The position numbers and the translations under genes were made by a program. Below are positions 1 to 14,400 of a stretch of DNA of 64,000 nt, one piece after another. The notes below the pieces were generated by a model. It searched no databases. It saw only the letters and a program-made list of their open reading frames with translations, and had not been told where the DNA came from. Each line of letters starts with the position of its first letter. Positions within the stretch are counted from its first letter, which is position 1. Source of the DNA: Varroa destructor (taxonomy: Eukaryota > Arthropoda > Arachnida > Mesostigmata > Varroidae); NCBI RefSeq assembly GCF_002443255.2, contig NW_019211455.1, positions 27,974,239 through 28,038,238 on the forward strand, given 5' to 3'.

Positions 1-20
1 ACTACAGTTTTGAGAAAAAA

Positions 21-41
21 GAAGAAGAAGCAGCAGCAGCA
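21..41. repeat. Compound (GAA)n(GCA)n trinucleotide repeat
   Basis: A run of GAA units passes directly into CAG/GCA units. It is a simple-sequence repeat with no open frame of note around it. Confidence 0.8.
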
Positions 42-928
42 CGAAGATATTTACTTATAAATAGACTTACTGAACCCTACTGCCCGTTACGCCCCGGGCT
101 TTCCAGCTAAATGTCCCTGTAATCGTTTCGTGGACAGTCGGTGCACGCGGGAGAAACAGAGGTCCAGATCCTTTTAGGTGCCTACAGATTACCGGAATCT
201 GCCTTTGCGCTCGATTGGGAAACGGGCTAAGCTCGAATTATTGCTAGGGTAGCATAAACTGGTAACGATGGAACAGATTTTTCTTATTTTTCGCTGGTTC
301 ATTTGTGTTGTATCAAAGCGTCACTGGAGTCATTTAGTCTACAGAAAAGTTAGCATTTTCTAGTTATACAGCCTGTGAAAAAACAAGTGACGTCAGGCGC
401 CGTGACTAGGCCACTGAAACCTTTATCGCCGGTTTCTTTGAAAGCGATAATCGAAGAAGTACTTTGCCAATATCAATCAACTTAATTTACGGGTACGAAC
501 AAGTTGGCTTGCTTTCGAAAACAGTTAGATTTCAGTACAGACAAACGAAATAATTGGCTATGGTGAATTATAAGGCATGATTAAATGTGTGGCTGTAGCA
601 TGTAAAATAAGGAATATATCAAGACACATTTCAATCAGGTTGCGTGTGCGGGTGTAGAAGTCGCTGGAATAGGACGTTTGATTACAATCAGCGAAGTTTA
701 AATGTAAATGTAAAATAAAAGCTTTAAATGTAAGGGCCTATCTAAATAAAAAGCAGCTAATTTTTGTGATTGTTTTTGTCTTGACAGTTCACCTACGGAG
801 ATATGTTATTATTTATCGCCGATTGAACAAGCATTAATTTTCGAAATAGTTATTGTTGATCTGCGTTGGATTCTACGCAGGGCGAAAATATACCACATCA
901 TCGGGGGGTCTAACTTGGCAAAGAGAAT

Positions 929-930
<2 letters not shown>

Positions 931-960
<30 letters not shown>
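931..960. repeat. (AG)15 microsatellite
   Basis: Fifteen uninterrupted AG units. A poly-T run (about 987-999) lies just downstream. The serine-leucine-rich minus-strand frame across this site is only a translation of the repeat. Confidence 0.95.
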
Positions 961-962
<2 letters not shown>

Positions 963-3709
963 AAGAACTGCCTCGGGGCATGTTTCTTTTTTTTTTTTTG
1001 CGAAAACTTCAATAGTGGGGTCGTTTGCAGCATATGCCGAGATCAAAAAATCTTTGTAGATTTATTATAATTAATATGATCCATTTAGTGGTTTAAGTCG
1101 TTCAATCACAATCGGATAAGCTAGGCAACATTGTAATTTCACTAAATGGTACGGCTCTAAATGCTATAAACATTGATATATTTGAGTATGAGATCACCAA
1201 ATTGAATAAATATACAATCAACCGCAAACAGGATTTATTTTTTTTACTGTATAGTGTGATAGACACCTTGTATTTAACAAGAATAGTACGACTTGCATGA
1301 AATAAAGAATATATATCTATCTATATGTAGGGGCCCAGTGACTTTCTCCCATATACTTTGATATAGCAATAGTGGAGTTGAAACAATGGAAAAAAAAAAA
1401 CACAGAGATTTTTTATCTTGAGATACCTAGAAAACGTTGCCAATTCAAACCTTCTTTACAAACGCTTTTACGCAGAGGTCTTGCACACGAAAAGAAATTA
1501 ACGAAAAATAACTTGCTAGACGCGAAATCAGAAGGCTTTTAGAGAATCTGTTTCCTGTTTGTCATTAACGCCAATGTCGTACGAAGATGAAATATGGGAA
1601 ACAGCAGATTCCAGTGTCACAGGTTTTTTACGATACGAACTAACTATGGCGTAGCTTCAAGTGAGTCAAGTTACCAGAACGACACCAGCATTCAACATTC
1701 TGATGATAAGCTTCTGCGGCTATCCAAGCTAGTCACAGACAGACAACATCTGACAACAACATTCACTATTCAATTTGTACGAACACAGAAATTCGTCTTA
1801 TAACAATTGCGGCAGCTACTATACAAAGCGAAGGAATTACTCTGTTATGCAGCCAACGGTACATTGCGTAACGCGGTTAGCCAGGCCCGCTTCGGTGATA
1901 ATGGGCAGACAGCACTTTAACCTTAGAATATATATAAGAACAATTCATGATAAAATTTGTACTCGGTAGCGGAGTCCGGTCAAGGTTAATTTGAATTATG
2001 CTTTGCCGATATTGTTGAAGTTCAAGAGAATATTTGACATATTCTTATTATGATAACTTTAAGCCAACGCTTCGACAACGAAAATAAGCTGACAAAACTT
2101 GTTGGAATTATAGGTTTTTAGCATCAGTTCCAGCTTAAGACGTATAAAATTGTCAAGCATGTATCGTTCGGACCGACTGATACCTCAGCTACTTGGCCAG
2201 TTAATAGTACTATTACTGGAAATATGAGAATAAATATTATTGAGTTATAAATGTATTATCATTAGCGTGTGGTATGGTCATACAGGTATAAATTGTAAAC
2301 TAAACCATACTTTGATATATTATTCTATGGGAGTTGAATTGCGTCGTCGAATAATTTCGAAAAAGGAACAAAGTAACGCTTATTGCGTAGGGCTGCTTCT
2401 TAAGGTTCGAACCCAAATAGCCGATCTACTACGTGCATGGGGCACGCAACGCAATCTAGTCGTCTCTTTAGACCGTGCAATCGGATGAGGGCGTTGAGTT
2501 GACAAAGCAGCTTACATTAAGCATGGCGTGTGCTCTAGTATCACTGACGTCTGGAGAATAACGGGAAATGGCTGGGCTCAATAGTAAACCTCATACAAAT
2601 TGCAATACATATGTATTATTCCAAAGGGAAAATCTACCTGGCGGAAATCAACGGATTGAGCTATGTACGTCGATGGAGTCGTTGACGAAAAGCAGGGTCG
2701 CCTAACTATTAGAAGGCCCATGGCATATCGAGAAAAGTCTTTTAGACATGCTGAAGAATTTCTGTTTTTTTGACGCGTCCGCTGGTCAACCTGCTACGGG
2801 CTCTTGCTAGATATAATAATAGGCCATGAAGCGCTGTCGACACAAGGTAAACGAAAGGTATGTTGCGACAGATGGCAGATTTTTCTTTTTACGAAGGAAT
2901 TATCAATGCTATGATGTACGTACTTTGTCACCGGATCTTACGCAAAACCTACATATTCGTTCGAACGAGCGCTGTAACAGGGGCGTCGTTTCGATTTTTT
3001 CGTGCCCCTAAGCCAGTAAAAGGAGAGATCCAGTAAACAACAACCTGGTTACTTCATGCGATGCACATATATAATTTCCCTGCTTCCTCGCGAATCTTGC
3101 ACCGCCAGCGTCATCGAACTCTCCCAAGGAACTTTCCTAAGTTACAATTTTATTAGAACTGGGTGCCAGCCACACGAATCTGCTGCTCGAATAGCAGTAG
3201 TCTGGTAGATTAATACTGGCTGGAAATAGAGAAGTGAACCTCAATTGTTGCCTTCGGCAACCGGACTCTTGGGAAACGTCTTTTCGGGTAATGGAAAACT
3301 TTTATGGTGACGTGTGCGTCACTTTTCGATAATGAATATTATCAACTATTTTAATTAAATGAAAATATCAAACGCAATCGGTATCAGACAAGAGGCCTCT
3401 CATTCCAACGCCGGTAAAAGTAGGACAAAATATTTTGTAGCTTAGAATCTTAAAAACTCAGTTAATAGTAATCGTGGTCATTGATTAGTAACTGTAACAG
3501 CAGCGACGCGGCCATTCTATCTTCATCACGAATCAATGGTAAGGGGCTTGCCTACTAAATATATGGAGGCGTAAGGTACTGTTAAGGTCTGAGACGGGCC
3601 GTAAACATCCACTGTTTCGTACTTGGAGGCCTAGCTGTTTGAAGCCATGGTTAGTAGCAGTATCAGGCGTAGCATTCAAATAACCGATTAAGATTGTTGT
3701 CAACGTGGA

Positions 3710-3730
3710 TTGCTTGCTTGCTTGCTTGCC
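3710..3730. repeat. (TTGC)n tetranucleotide repeat
   Basis: Five tandem TTGC units, the last followed by a diverged CTGC. Simple-sequence repeat in otherwise featureless DNA. Confidence 0.85.
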
Positions 3731-6700
3731 TGCTATAGAATTTTCCTTTTTCTAATTGATAAAAAAGTAGGTTTTCTTATTCTTATCAATTCTTATCGAT
3801 GTTGAGACCTGCATCTGTCGTTAGTGCAATTTGTAGATCCTGTCTCTTAGCTAGCGTTCGAACATCCCTTCGTAAATTCGCATTTAGTAAACCATACCAT
3901 AAATCACTTGACATTTCATCTATCTTGAAGCTCTGATACTCTCTACCCTCCCTGCATCTTATTCTTAGCAACTTACTTTTTTGGTCCCTCCAATGTTCGG
4001 CTATTTGTGTCTACCTTGTCCTGCCCCCAATCCACATGCTTGCTATCTTGCTCACTTTATCAAGGTTTATTTACGGCATTATTGACCTGTCCGCGTTTTT
4101 ATAGCTTCAGCTATTTTTGATCGGCGCGTTGGCACACGCGACAGCCTATCTCAGTAAATCTTCACTCACGAATCTGTGCCGTTGCGATTTGCGTCGTTTG
4201 AAAGCCATGGATGACCGCCGGCGTCACTCCCGTAATCGTCGCCAGAATCAGCGGCTGGCACTTACCTAGTGTCTAAGGGACATAACGCATTGCTCGTTGC
4301 GAATTGCTATCATGTTTCTGTGCTATCTCAACTCCGTCTCGGCGTGGCCATTGCTTCAAATGACACCATATACCTGCGCGGTTCGTACATATTCTGGCAA
4401 TGAACAACAGATTGGATCGATAATAATAGGGCTGGAAAAAGTTGCGAACTTGAAAACGGGGTAGTGCCGTACTCTCTGAGAGTCTCTGATCAATGAAACA
4501 CAACTACTAAAATAGATTTTGATTGGGGTTTCATAACTTCGTTGGCGCTTTAGTACACGAGCTCTTTGGTCCTTTGTACTTAGAGATAAGTACGTAATGC
4601 AAACGCTCGTTTCGTTTGTTATTTTAATGTGTGAAATGATAGTCGATAAAAGAAAATGCGCTTTAGCATGTTGAAAAACAGCTACACGAGATTCTTGAAA
4701 ATATTCGGGGCCTTTAATATAATCTCTAATATAATAATCCTCTAACTGGTTACCTTCGAGCGGTCTGTCTGCTTCTTTCGTTAACTACCTAAATAGAGAA
4801 GGTGCCTAGGTAACGACCTTTGGAATAGATCCTAATAATGGAGATATGCAATTTACGTTCCCTAGTTTAGTATCCTCCAGATTTCCTCTGTTTCACGAGA
4901 GATCAGACGTCTTAATAGCATTTTTATAGCAGTGACAAACGCAAAGTCTATCTATATCTAGATTTACTTATGGTGTCCTCGAGCTTTCGTATATGTATTC
5001 TGAAAAAGTGTGAGAACCTATATAAATTTTAAATTTCTTTGGGCTACTCCATCACACATTTAATATTCCTTTAGACGCACGTTTCTATGTAAAATGGTTC
5101 CTCGAGCCAAAAGTCCAACAATATGAAGCAGCTGCTTTCCATAAATATATCTATTTATTCTACATAACTAGCATGTTGCTGCATTTATAGCTGATTGCTC
5201 TGTTAAATGGCTGTTTATCTGCACATGTCTGTATCTCAGTTTGTTTTACTATACTTACGGTGAAACTCGACCGACGTTGAGTCTCATTTATGTAGTCTAA
5301 ATGAAGAGGGGCATCTTGGCCTGCAAAAGGCGCATTTATGAATGCGATGATCTTTTCCTGGCCTTCATTCGGTAAAAATCTGTTTTAAATCTACTTGAAA
5401 ACTCCTGTGTTTACAGAAATACTGACATCGACCGACGCAAACAGCTGAGCGACCAACATGGCTAAAATTACCACGAGTATTGTGGAGTCATAGGTGATCT
5501 GGGCTGCGTCGACCAGGTCGAGTTGGTGCCATTTGAAAGCTAAAATTTTAGAGGGGTAAATGCGACGAAATTGTTGGAACTCCTCCATTTACAGATAGAT
5601 GGGACAGAGCGCTTTGAATATGGGTTACATGTCTACAAAGACTCGCTGTTCTTTTACTATTTCATTACGAAAGTTGCACAATCTCATGAAAAAATTGTCA
5701 GGATGCGTCGTCAAATGAAACGGCTCAAATGCTTTCGCTTCGGAAACATCGGGATAAGGGATGCTTCCCATTGACGAAAGAGGTTGATGCCATTACTGAG
5801 AACGTTGAGCAAAACTGACACGTGTGCAGTCACGACATGGCCACGAAATTATAGTGCCCACCCAACTAGACAGTTTTAGGCCTTTTGAAAAAAAGTTGGC
5901 TTCCGGAAGAAGAACTTAATGTCATTGTATTACACAGATCGAACAAAAAAAATATACCCAATCGTATTTCCACCTGAAAAACGCAACAAGATCGACCCAT
6001 TTCTGGCACGGTTGATAAATGGTAATTAAAAAAATCACATACTATACTACTGTGCAAAGAACACACGTCCTTTGCGATCTGTAGCCGACGCGGAGAAAAG
6101 TTACTTAGGGGTGAAAAGGACTCGTGCGTCATCAATCGCTGCCGCCGTAAAAGCGATTGACTAAGGCCTCGAATCGAGCAGCCTTAGTGACTAGAAGAGA
6201 CATCGTCCTTCAACATAACGCCATAAAATATACATCTCTGGCTATTCAGCAACATAGTTAGAAATTAAATGGGAAATTTCCACAGATCCGCCGTATAGTC
6301 CAGATCTTGCATCATTGGACCATCATCTATTTTATCGTGTACGAAGCTCTGTTAATGGTATAAATTTAGTTAGATAGACGAGCACGAAAGTTACCTACCC
6401 CATTTTTCTCCTTAAAATCCACGAGAGTTCTACAATCATGAGACTATGGTGTCACCAGAATGGTAGAAGTTAAATTAAAAGAAAATACCTTGATTTTTTT
6501 CATCAACTAATATATACACACGTATGTATAACCTCACCCCCGTACACCGATTACCATCCAATTGGCACTAGTCCAATTAAGATACCACTCTCAATAGGTG
6601 TTAGCATAGTATTCTATATTCTGGGTGTCCAAGGGTTTTTCTAATCGGTTGTCACAAAGCTGACTTTGCAGGTAGCCAGGTAACGTTTGCGATTCGTACG

Positions 6701-9700
6701 ACGTGTCTCAATGACTGCTGAATTTTTTGGGCTAGCAGTGGCGGCAGCTAATTAGACTCTGGAGGGTTTTCACGTCCCGCCTGTACACGTTACTTGAATC
6801 CGATCTCCGGCAGGAAGAAAGAGCTTTCTTCTGAAGAAATAGGCCCTTGTTTGTTCTGGGCCTGTGAATGCGCCGGTTCTTCGGCTCGCACAGCGGTCGC
6901 CACTGAATTCCCTCCCTCCGTTTCTATAACTGTCCATACGTCATACAGACCCTTTAAGACGTCTTGGCTCCCTTCACGAGTTTTTCTAAAGAAATGAAAA
7001 TGCGCGTGTTCATTGATTGGCTAGCTTTCCTAGCGTTGTTTTTGTTGTTGGCGTCTATAGGGCATTGGTATAGATTGGCTGAGGCGTAGGGATCCGCAGA
7101 AAAGACACTGCCAGGGAGTAGATTGGGTTTAAGTTTGCCGAAGGTGGTAGCCAATAAGAGGTTAGAAGGACACTATAGGCTTCCAACTTATAATGACCTG
7201 AAAGTAAGCTAATTTAGAATGTCAAGTGATACTATTGTGGCTGCAATGTCTATAACTAGGCTTTGTTGCGTTTCTGAAGGTAACTTGTTATACTCATTTG
7301 TGCGGATCCATATGACACATGTCATTATAATTAGCTTTCTTTATTTTCACCGGTTGTGTCCTTGGCAGGACTTGAACTAAGGACGCCGCGTTTGCTTCAA
7401 GCAGAGACTTAACGTATTGTCAAGGATTATTTGTTCTCAAAATTTCTGGTATAGATATAGGTAGAAAATAGCTGTACGTTAACTTTTAATAGCAATACAC
7501 GTCAAAACTGAGGCATAAAAACTGACTTTTGGCAGATATAATTAAAAGGATGGCCACTTTGGTTTTCATTTTTAGATAGCAACGACGATTTGAGATAATT
7601 AACGTAAATAAGTGATACTTATGGATAGATTTCGCTCATCAGACAAGCAAACTGCTCATGAAGCTCATTGATACTTCAAAATATGGTACCGTGTTTAGTG
7701 CGCACATTTATTGAATACTCTTTACTCGTTTTTGTTTTGATCCTGTTGTTTGACTAATCGTTTCGTCAAAGACCAGTTCTCCTCTCTGACTGATCAACTA
7801 TAAGGCAAGATCATTGCTATTATTCCATGAACGACATAGCCGGCCGAATGCAATCGTGAACACCTACACTGTGGCGGCCTTCAACCTCCTAGTCCTGAAC
7901 TCGACTTCGATGGAGCATGGCGTCACAAGAACCTAGGAATTCCGGCTCAAAGCATAACTCAGGTTCGCAGCAGAGCCTAGTAAGTGTAAAGGGTCTCCGT
8001 CGATGGCGTCCTTGAGGGCAGCGTGCTATTGCGCGCAAATGCGGTTAAGCCTCCCGAACCGTCACTTTGCGGAATGGCCCTCGATTTATGAACGCTCAGG
8101 CGTCCAATTGCGTTCTCACTCATGTTTAAACAAAATTATTATCATTGAGAACCGCCAGGCGAGGGGCCAGGGCAAGAAAGAGATATTGAGCTCATTTGAA
8201 AATTGGTTCATTTGTATATCGAATCGCACGAAGTGGACAATATGGGGTCGTTAAAAGAGAAAAAAGAAGCTATAGTACTTTCTCATTAATTATGTACTTC
8301 TGTTATTATTATGCATTGATCTGGGTAATTTTGCAAATTGCTAAATTAATAACTGGAAAATGTTAATGTATGTCTATTTTTATGTTTTGATGCATAGTAT
8401 GATAGAATATCATAGATAATTTATTTGACAAGTCTGGCCTGATAAATATGTATTGAGAGAACATCACGTCGAACAGTCCTTCGTTATTTCCCAGCCATTT
8501 TCTGGTTAGAAATCCTATACAAGGAAAAAGTCAATGCATCTACTTGTTTCTGCGAACACTGTCTTTTCTGAGTATCTCCTAAGGGTCGAATATTCCTGTG
8601 CTTGTAGCTAGCCTTGTCGTAGGTAAACGTCTTCAGCAACTGAAAGCCAGCTAGACGGCGACGCAATAAGAATAAACAGAAAAATAGTATTGCGTTAACG
8701 AATTGCCGAAGCGGGCAGAAATAGGCTCACTTCTCTAGATTAGACGGAATCGTTCCTTTATTAAGGTTCAGTTCTCTTTAGGTAACGTATCCCATAGGAT
8801 ATCCGAAGAATGAAATTGATAAATAGCCATTTCCTAGAAATAGGATGGTTCCAGGAACGTTTCGGAAATCTGCTGCTGTAGCTTATATCACTGACACGAA
8901 AAATTGGCATTTCGACAATGGCAAATGGGGTCCCTTTATGTCGCAAATTAGATATCTTCGTATTTTGCAATCTTCTAGCTCAGTTTAAATTAAACCCTTT
9001 CGTTAGTTAATTATATATAATTTTATCCTCCCAAAGCTGCGCTGCACGACGCATTTATATGACGCATGTAACCGAACCGGCGATTTCTAACCACGGGATC
9101 ATAATGACAAAATATGACCCAAAACACAGATTCAAACAGAGAAAAAACTTTTACTCATTTTAGAACTGTCAGTATATCGTAAAAGTACTTGTTCGAGCTA
9201 TATGATAATCGGCAGTGATTATTGGCATGATGAGCACCCAAAAAATGCAGTGACGAACCCCAGCTCACAGAGCCATTCATTTATTGCTATAGTCGATGCG
9301 TTTTAGGGATCTTATTCATGCATAATAAACCCCATCATACTAGGTATCTCTTTCCATTAGGTGTTGGGTCCCCCAGCAATTAAGATGCCTCCTTCACTTC
9401 CGTCTTACGCAAAAAGTGTCGCATCAACAGAAAGGTGACGCCGTCCATCATGTCACGCCTATGTCAACAACATACAAGCGATGTTGACCTATTCCCCTTG
9501 CCTCCCTACGGCAGCCTTTAATTTTAGCTCCGTCTTCTCGGTTTCTCATTATCTACAATAGGGACTATTTTAGTCAGTTAGAGACTGAACCTCCTGATGG
9601 CTGATACAAGTACCAACCTCTGATATAATACGTCTGTATCTTGCTCGCTTCTTGGTGGGCAGTTAGGGCTCAAGTAGCAGTTAATTTTCTAGCTGTTAAC

Positions 9701-10562
9701 CTCTACAGATAATGTCATTTTCATTGACAACTCTATTATCCTAAAGCTTTTAAAGATTTACTAATTTATCTGGCAGCAAACAGTGCAAAAATTCGTCAGG
9801 TTATCCTTATGCGTGACACATGTGAGTTTGCGGTGTTCAGGCTCACGGACATAGTCAAAAACTTAAAAAGATGACGTATTTTCTAAATCTCAAATGTTTT
9901 GTACCACCTGTCTGAATTTGGGTCATCGTCTTTGGTTCCTGTGATATTTCGAAGAAATAGAAAAAACATGCAAATGGAAATTTTGAAAGAAAAGTACGAG
10001 TTTTCTGATTCATTCATGTAGCACTATATACATAAAAAATACTTAGAAGGTCAAGAAAAGAATGTAGGAGCACACACCCCCCGGTGAGAAAAGTACCATT
10101 CCCTTCGCGCGCTTCTGTGCCAAAGCTGAAACTGTTCTGCATCGATGATCCCAAGAAAGATGTGATGTAGTTGAGTATGCTACATGATCGACATACTTGG
10201 ATGTATCACTCGAATGATTGTTTGATAATTTTCGAGTGTTAAAATGGGTCGCGGTGTACAGGTGGATGTGTTATTTGGGTAAGCCATGTTGACAGCGTTA
10301 CTTTCCTAATATACTACTCATCTTGAATTTATTTTTTACTGGCGGTTCAAATCTGGCATTTCGTCATGGCTTGGGCTCAACTTCTCTCCACCTTTTCATG
10401 ATACGTTCTCTTACGTACCACATAGTATCATGAAGTATTTTCTCGAGATTGAATGATTCAGTCATGATTATCTGTTTTCCTTACTACGCTGTATGCTAAT
10501 GAGCGGGTCCACGATAGCCACAGCCCCCCTCAGCCTACATTCAGAACTGGCGCACTCACCTA

Positions 10563-10570
10563 TGACGTCA
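10563..10570. promoter_or_regulatory. CRE-like palindrome TGACGTCA
   Basis: A perfect 8-bp CREB/ATF consensus lies in a locally GC-richer patch, about 225 bp upstream of the ATG of a 37-residue membrane-peptide frame. The match is seen directly. A regulatory role is inference, since one perfect 8-mer is expected about once or twice in a window of this size by chance. Confidence 0.25.
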
Positions 10571-10795
10571 TCGTCATGTATCGCACAAAATCCACGAATT
10601 GAGCCAACCGTTCAACGGAAACATGCATAGTCTGCATGCGCTCCCTTAGCCGGAACAGCTGATTGCGACTGTAGACTGTGAACTATCGTAGACGAGTATT
10701 CTATACTCGGCGGGCGGAAGGGAGAAATGGGGTCATCCAGCGGCTGCTGGGCACTTCGTCAGCCTTCATCTTTTACTTCTATTTCGAACTAGCGC

Positions 10796-10909
10796 ATGTT
10801 ATTCGTTCCTGTCGCTTTTGTTATTGTGGCACCAGCTGTTGTTGTTGTTGTTGGTATTCTCATTGGAGCCATATTGCTCTCCATCGCTCTGGTTAAAGGA
10901 CGTAAATAG
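10796..10909 (+). CDS. Candidate single-pass membrane micropeptide, 37 aa (hypothetical)
   Basis: The frame opens at an ATG right after an in-frame stop and ends at TAG. It encodes 37 residues: a short hydrophobic start, one uninterrupted valine/isoleucine/leucine-rich stretch from about residue 2 to 33 with a small-residue GILIGAILLS segment, then the basic tail KGRK. This is the layout of a single-pass membrane peptide or of the last exon of a tail-anchored protein. I recognise no family. Part of the valine run comes from a (GTT)5 simple repeat at about 10838-10852, so the hydrophobicity may be partly accidental. An upstream CRE-like site and locally higher GC are mildly supportive. No poly(A) signal was noticed close downstream. 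It could be noncoding. Confidence 0.22.
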   Translation: MLFVPVAFVIVAPAVVVVVGILIGAILLSIALVKGRK

Positions 10910-11499
10910 TTACTGCCACCAAAGCCGTTCGGGCCCACCTCGATATGCACTTTGTTTATGGTGGTGTGGCTTCGCCGACTTACTTCACTTGACCTTAAGT
11001 TGCATCTGTAGCTGCGCGTAGTACGTTAGTGCTCGTATCTCTTCTGAGGAACATCCCATTCAGTAGCGTGCCCTTCCCACAGCCGAACAGCGGATGACGG
11101 TAATGGTGGAGCTGAAAGCCTCCGCCATTCGCTACCAGTCAGCCGTTGCCCTATGGCTCCGCACTAGTAAAGGAGACTGTATATCGTCGCAATGGATGCC
11201 GTATTCTCAGTATAACTTGGACGTAATGCGTAATTCTGGTTGGAAAAACGTACCATTAATGAAATATAGTTACGTGTGCATATGCATATGTGAGAACTTC
11301 TATGGATTCTCATCTAATTGCCCTTCGCTCATGATGGCGATTATAAAGTCACCAAGGTATAAAGATTTTTTAGCTAAGACATGGTTAACGTTTCCTTCTT
11401 TGCAGCAACTACGAAGAGTATGCGAAGGAGATCTCATCCAGTCGACAGATTAGGTCCGTTCCGCGTTACAATAATACGGTGATTTACTTTTAATCGACG

Positions 11500-14400
11500 C
11501 CCCCAGGACAGCGATGCCACCGAAAATTGCGCCTATAGACCCGAATTTTTTTTTTAGCCTTTTTATACAGTTATTCGTTGTAGATTATTAGCTCTCTACG
11601 TTGCTACACATGTTTTGTCTAAGAAACGCCACAGTTTAATACGCCAAGTCCATGGTTGATTGACCCAGCTTTGTGAAGGGGTTCGTCGAGCACGGAACGT
11701 TATAATCAGAAAATTTTGGAATTGATTACATTATATAGAACAGCTATAGCAGCATAGTTCGCAGCTTCAATATAGAGCATAGAATTCAAATTCTAAGTTA
11801 AAACCGCCTACTTTTTGTGGATAGAATAAGTGATCTCACGTGTTCTTTACCTAGTTGAGGAATTTCCGAGACGGGAACTAATGTCGTGTAACTTGGACTT
11901 GGGTTGCATTAGATATACATGAACATGCAATGATCTGAGGTCAATGGAGCCAAACAAAATACGGATATTTACAGCCTCATATAGAGAATCGAAGAGATTA
12001 TTGTTTGTTATCGTTTGCCAATCACTAAAAAGCTCGCTTTAAATAAGTCACTCGACGAGTTAATTCTCATTAAATTTCAGGAAAATGTTAATACCCATTG
12101 GGTAACTGCTTCTTCAACGTTTCCCATCTACCACCTTCCGCAGTTTTCACTGTGATTCATCACATTGGCTTCACGAAAAAATGACCATCATCAATCGTAT
12201 CGCGAAAAAGCCAACTGCTTTTAATAGCCACAATGGTACCTTCTAGTACTGACACTGCCAGCAATTGTCGGCCGCTGTCCCACGTGTAGCCTTCACGTGT
12301 TGTTCTTCAGAAGTGTGATGGCTTTTGACGAAGTAAAATATATGCAGTATTTTTGTAAGCTAAGGCAGGTGATTCTTTTGTGGATGTTTTTTGAGTGGTC
12401 ACGAACGGTAGAGGACGACGCCCTCGGGAAAAAAGCATTGAAAATGACCATGAAAATAACTGATAATAATAAGCCTACTTATGTGTGAGAGAGACAGATA
12501 AAACCCGAGATAGACAGGGCGAAATTAGTGCAAATGTAAGCTCTCGCCTAGTATTTTAGCGTTACTTATCTGGACGGAACTATTGTTTCATTACTAAAGT
12601 CAGTCCTTTATAATAATAACAAAAGACGTTCTAAAGAAGTCTACTTGACCGTATTCCCATGTATATAGGCGGCCTGGTTTATTTGATAAACTAACTACCT
12701 TAGTTTGTAACTATTTGTCTCACAAACTCCGCGTCGGTGTGCATATATATCTTCAACGTGAGAGCCTAGCTACTGTTTGATGCCCACTATAGACTGCGCG
12801 GATATGGCTATAGTTACTGCACTGCTTTTGTGCACTGCATCTTCATCAAATGCTTTGCCTCTTAATAGTCAAAAATCTCAACTAGTCGCCGTCGGCTGTA
12901 GGCGTATGGGCTATATTCTATGGCCTATTTCATCCGCTTCTCCAGTAATAGACTCTTTGGAATACGCTTTCGAGAAATAACCTTCTGTGACTGGGCAGTT
13001 GCCCCGATATAGAAAGCCTCAGAGTAGAAATTTCCGAACTCCTACGTCCTTTAAGGTTTAGGACCAGATAACGTTCTAGGTAAACACGTTCCTCAAATCA
13101 ACCTCGTACTAGACGAACCCTTTTCAAAATGATGCAGCGCTCTGCTTTGTACAGCTTTATCTTTTTCGTTATTGAGCTTTTTATCGGTCAGCTATTTTCG
13201 ATGGAACCTGTATGAACGAAGGTGACGGGCCGACGGGACAGAGGATCGGTGTACACGTATGATAATAAGGTCAGAGTATGATTAATTTCATAGCCCTTCA
13301 CTGTACGGAGAAAGATATAGATCATCTTATTAGCCTTTCGATTGCTCGCCTACTATCAACGTTAAAAGTAGATACAAATTGCCGACGAAACATGCGGAAG
13401 CCATCGATGATACATAAACAGGGCGATGTTAAATGGCGGAAACTTTCGATATCTAAAGTTCGATCGAAGGATTAAGGGTTCATAGGCGAAAATTAGCCAA
13501 CCAACATATTTCGTTGCCGTAAAAGCAAGAGTCGAACGGGAGGCACATACATAGAAGTCGCACTAGACGACCAGTTATCTTGGAAGGAACTTGTCAGCAA
13601 ACCGACACGTAAATTACGGCCAGCAATCAATCACATGCACAGTAAAAGTGCGTAAAAACGACTTTTTCGGTAGACCCCCTACAAAGTCATGTTAATATCT
13701 CGACACACGTAGCCAGTTAGTGAAGTAACAGCCCGCCAAAGCAAATCCCTTACGATGTGGTTAAATAAAAATTAAAGGTCTCTTTATTTGGAAATACTTA
13801 CAAATTTACGAGATTTGGAGACGATCAAACCGGACCACCGCAATGAGCAAAAAGCACATCGACAATCGGCAACTTCAGTAGAATCAAAATGGAGGATAAA
13901 AGATAAAGCAAATGTGTAAATGCAGTGCAAAGAATAATTGATTGATAACAAAAATACTGCTCAGAAAACGATGAAAGTCAACAACCCGTTGAATTTTGTC
14001 AAATTACTTGCTATATGATGTTTTATAGTTAAAAGTAGTAAAAAAACGTACGCAACTCAGGGACGAAAATGTTTGCACACGCTTTTAATGATAAACGAAA
14101 CAAGGTCCTTGCGGATTCTCATGTTCTATGCTATTGGCACACATAGACAGAATAAGCTTCGCTAAAAATACAATTAATTTACAAGAGGTCTTTGTACTGG
14201 TAGAAAGTCAGCTCTCTTTTGAATCAATTTGCAAAAAGTACATGAAGGCATAAACGGAATACTCGTGTTTGAATGTGGCAGAAATCGCGAATTGTCCAGT
14301 GTTTTGGCGGAGGACGAAAACCCGTCGAAGCTATGAGCTTTGTTTGATGACTAAGACTCGACAGTCTACGATGATATCACATTTTATATGGTTTTTGTAT

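Larger units (their letters stand above)
1..10480. other. Intergenic or intronic stretch, no recognised gene
   Basis: AT-rich DNA with only short open frames, none matching a family I know. It holds small trinucleotide and dinucleotide repeats (listed separately) and two minus-strand segments, 4170-4254 and 5259-5379, that are open, fairly GC-rich and bounded by acceptor-like and donor-like sites. These are discussed as findings because such combinations also arise by chance at this scale. The minus frame at 6954-7154 is open with balanced codons but unrecognised. Confidence 0.6.
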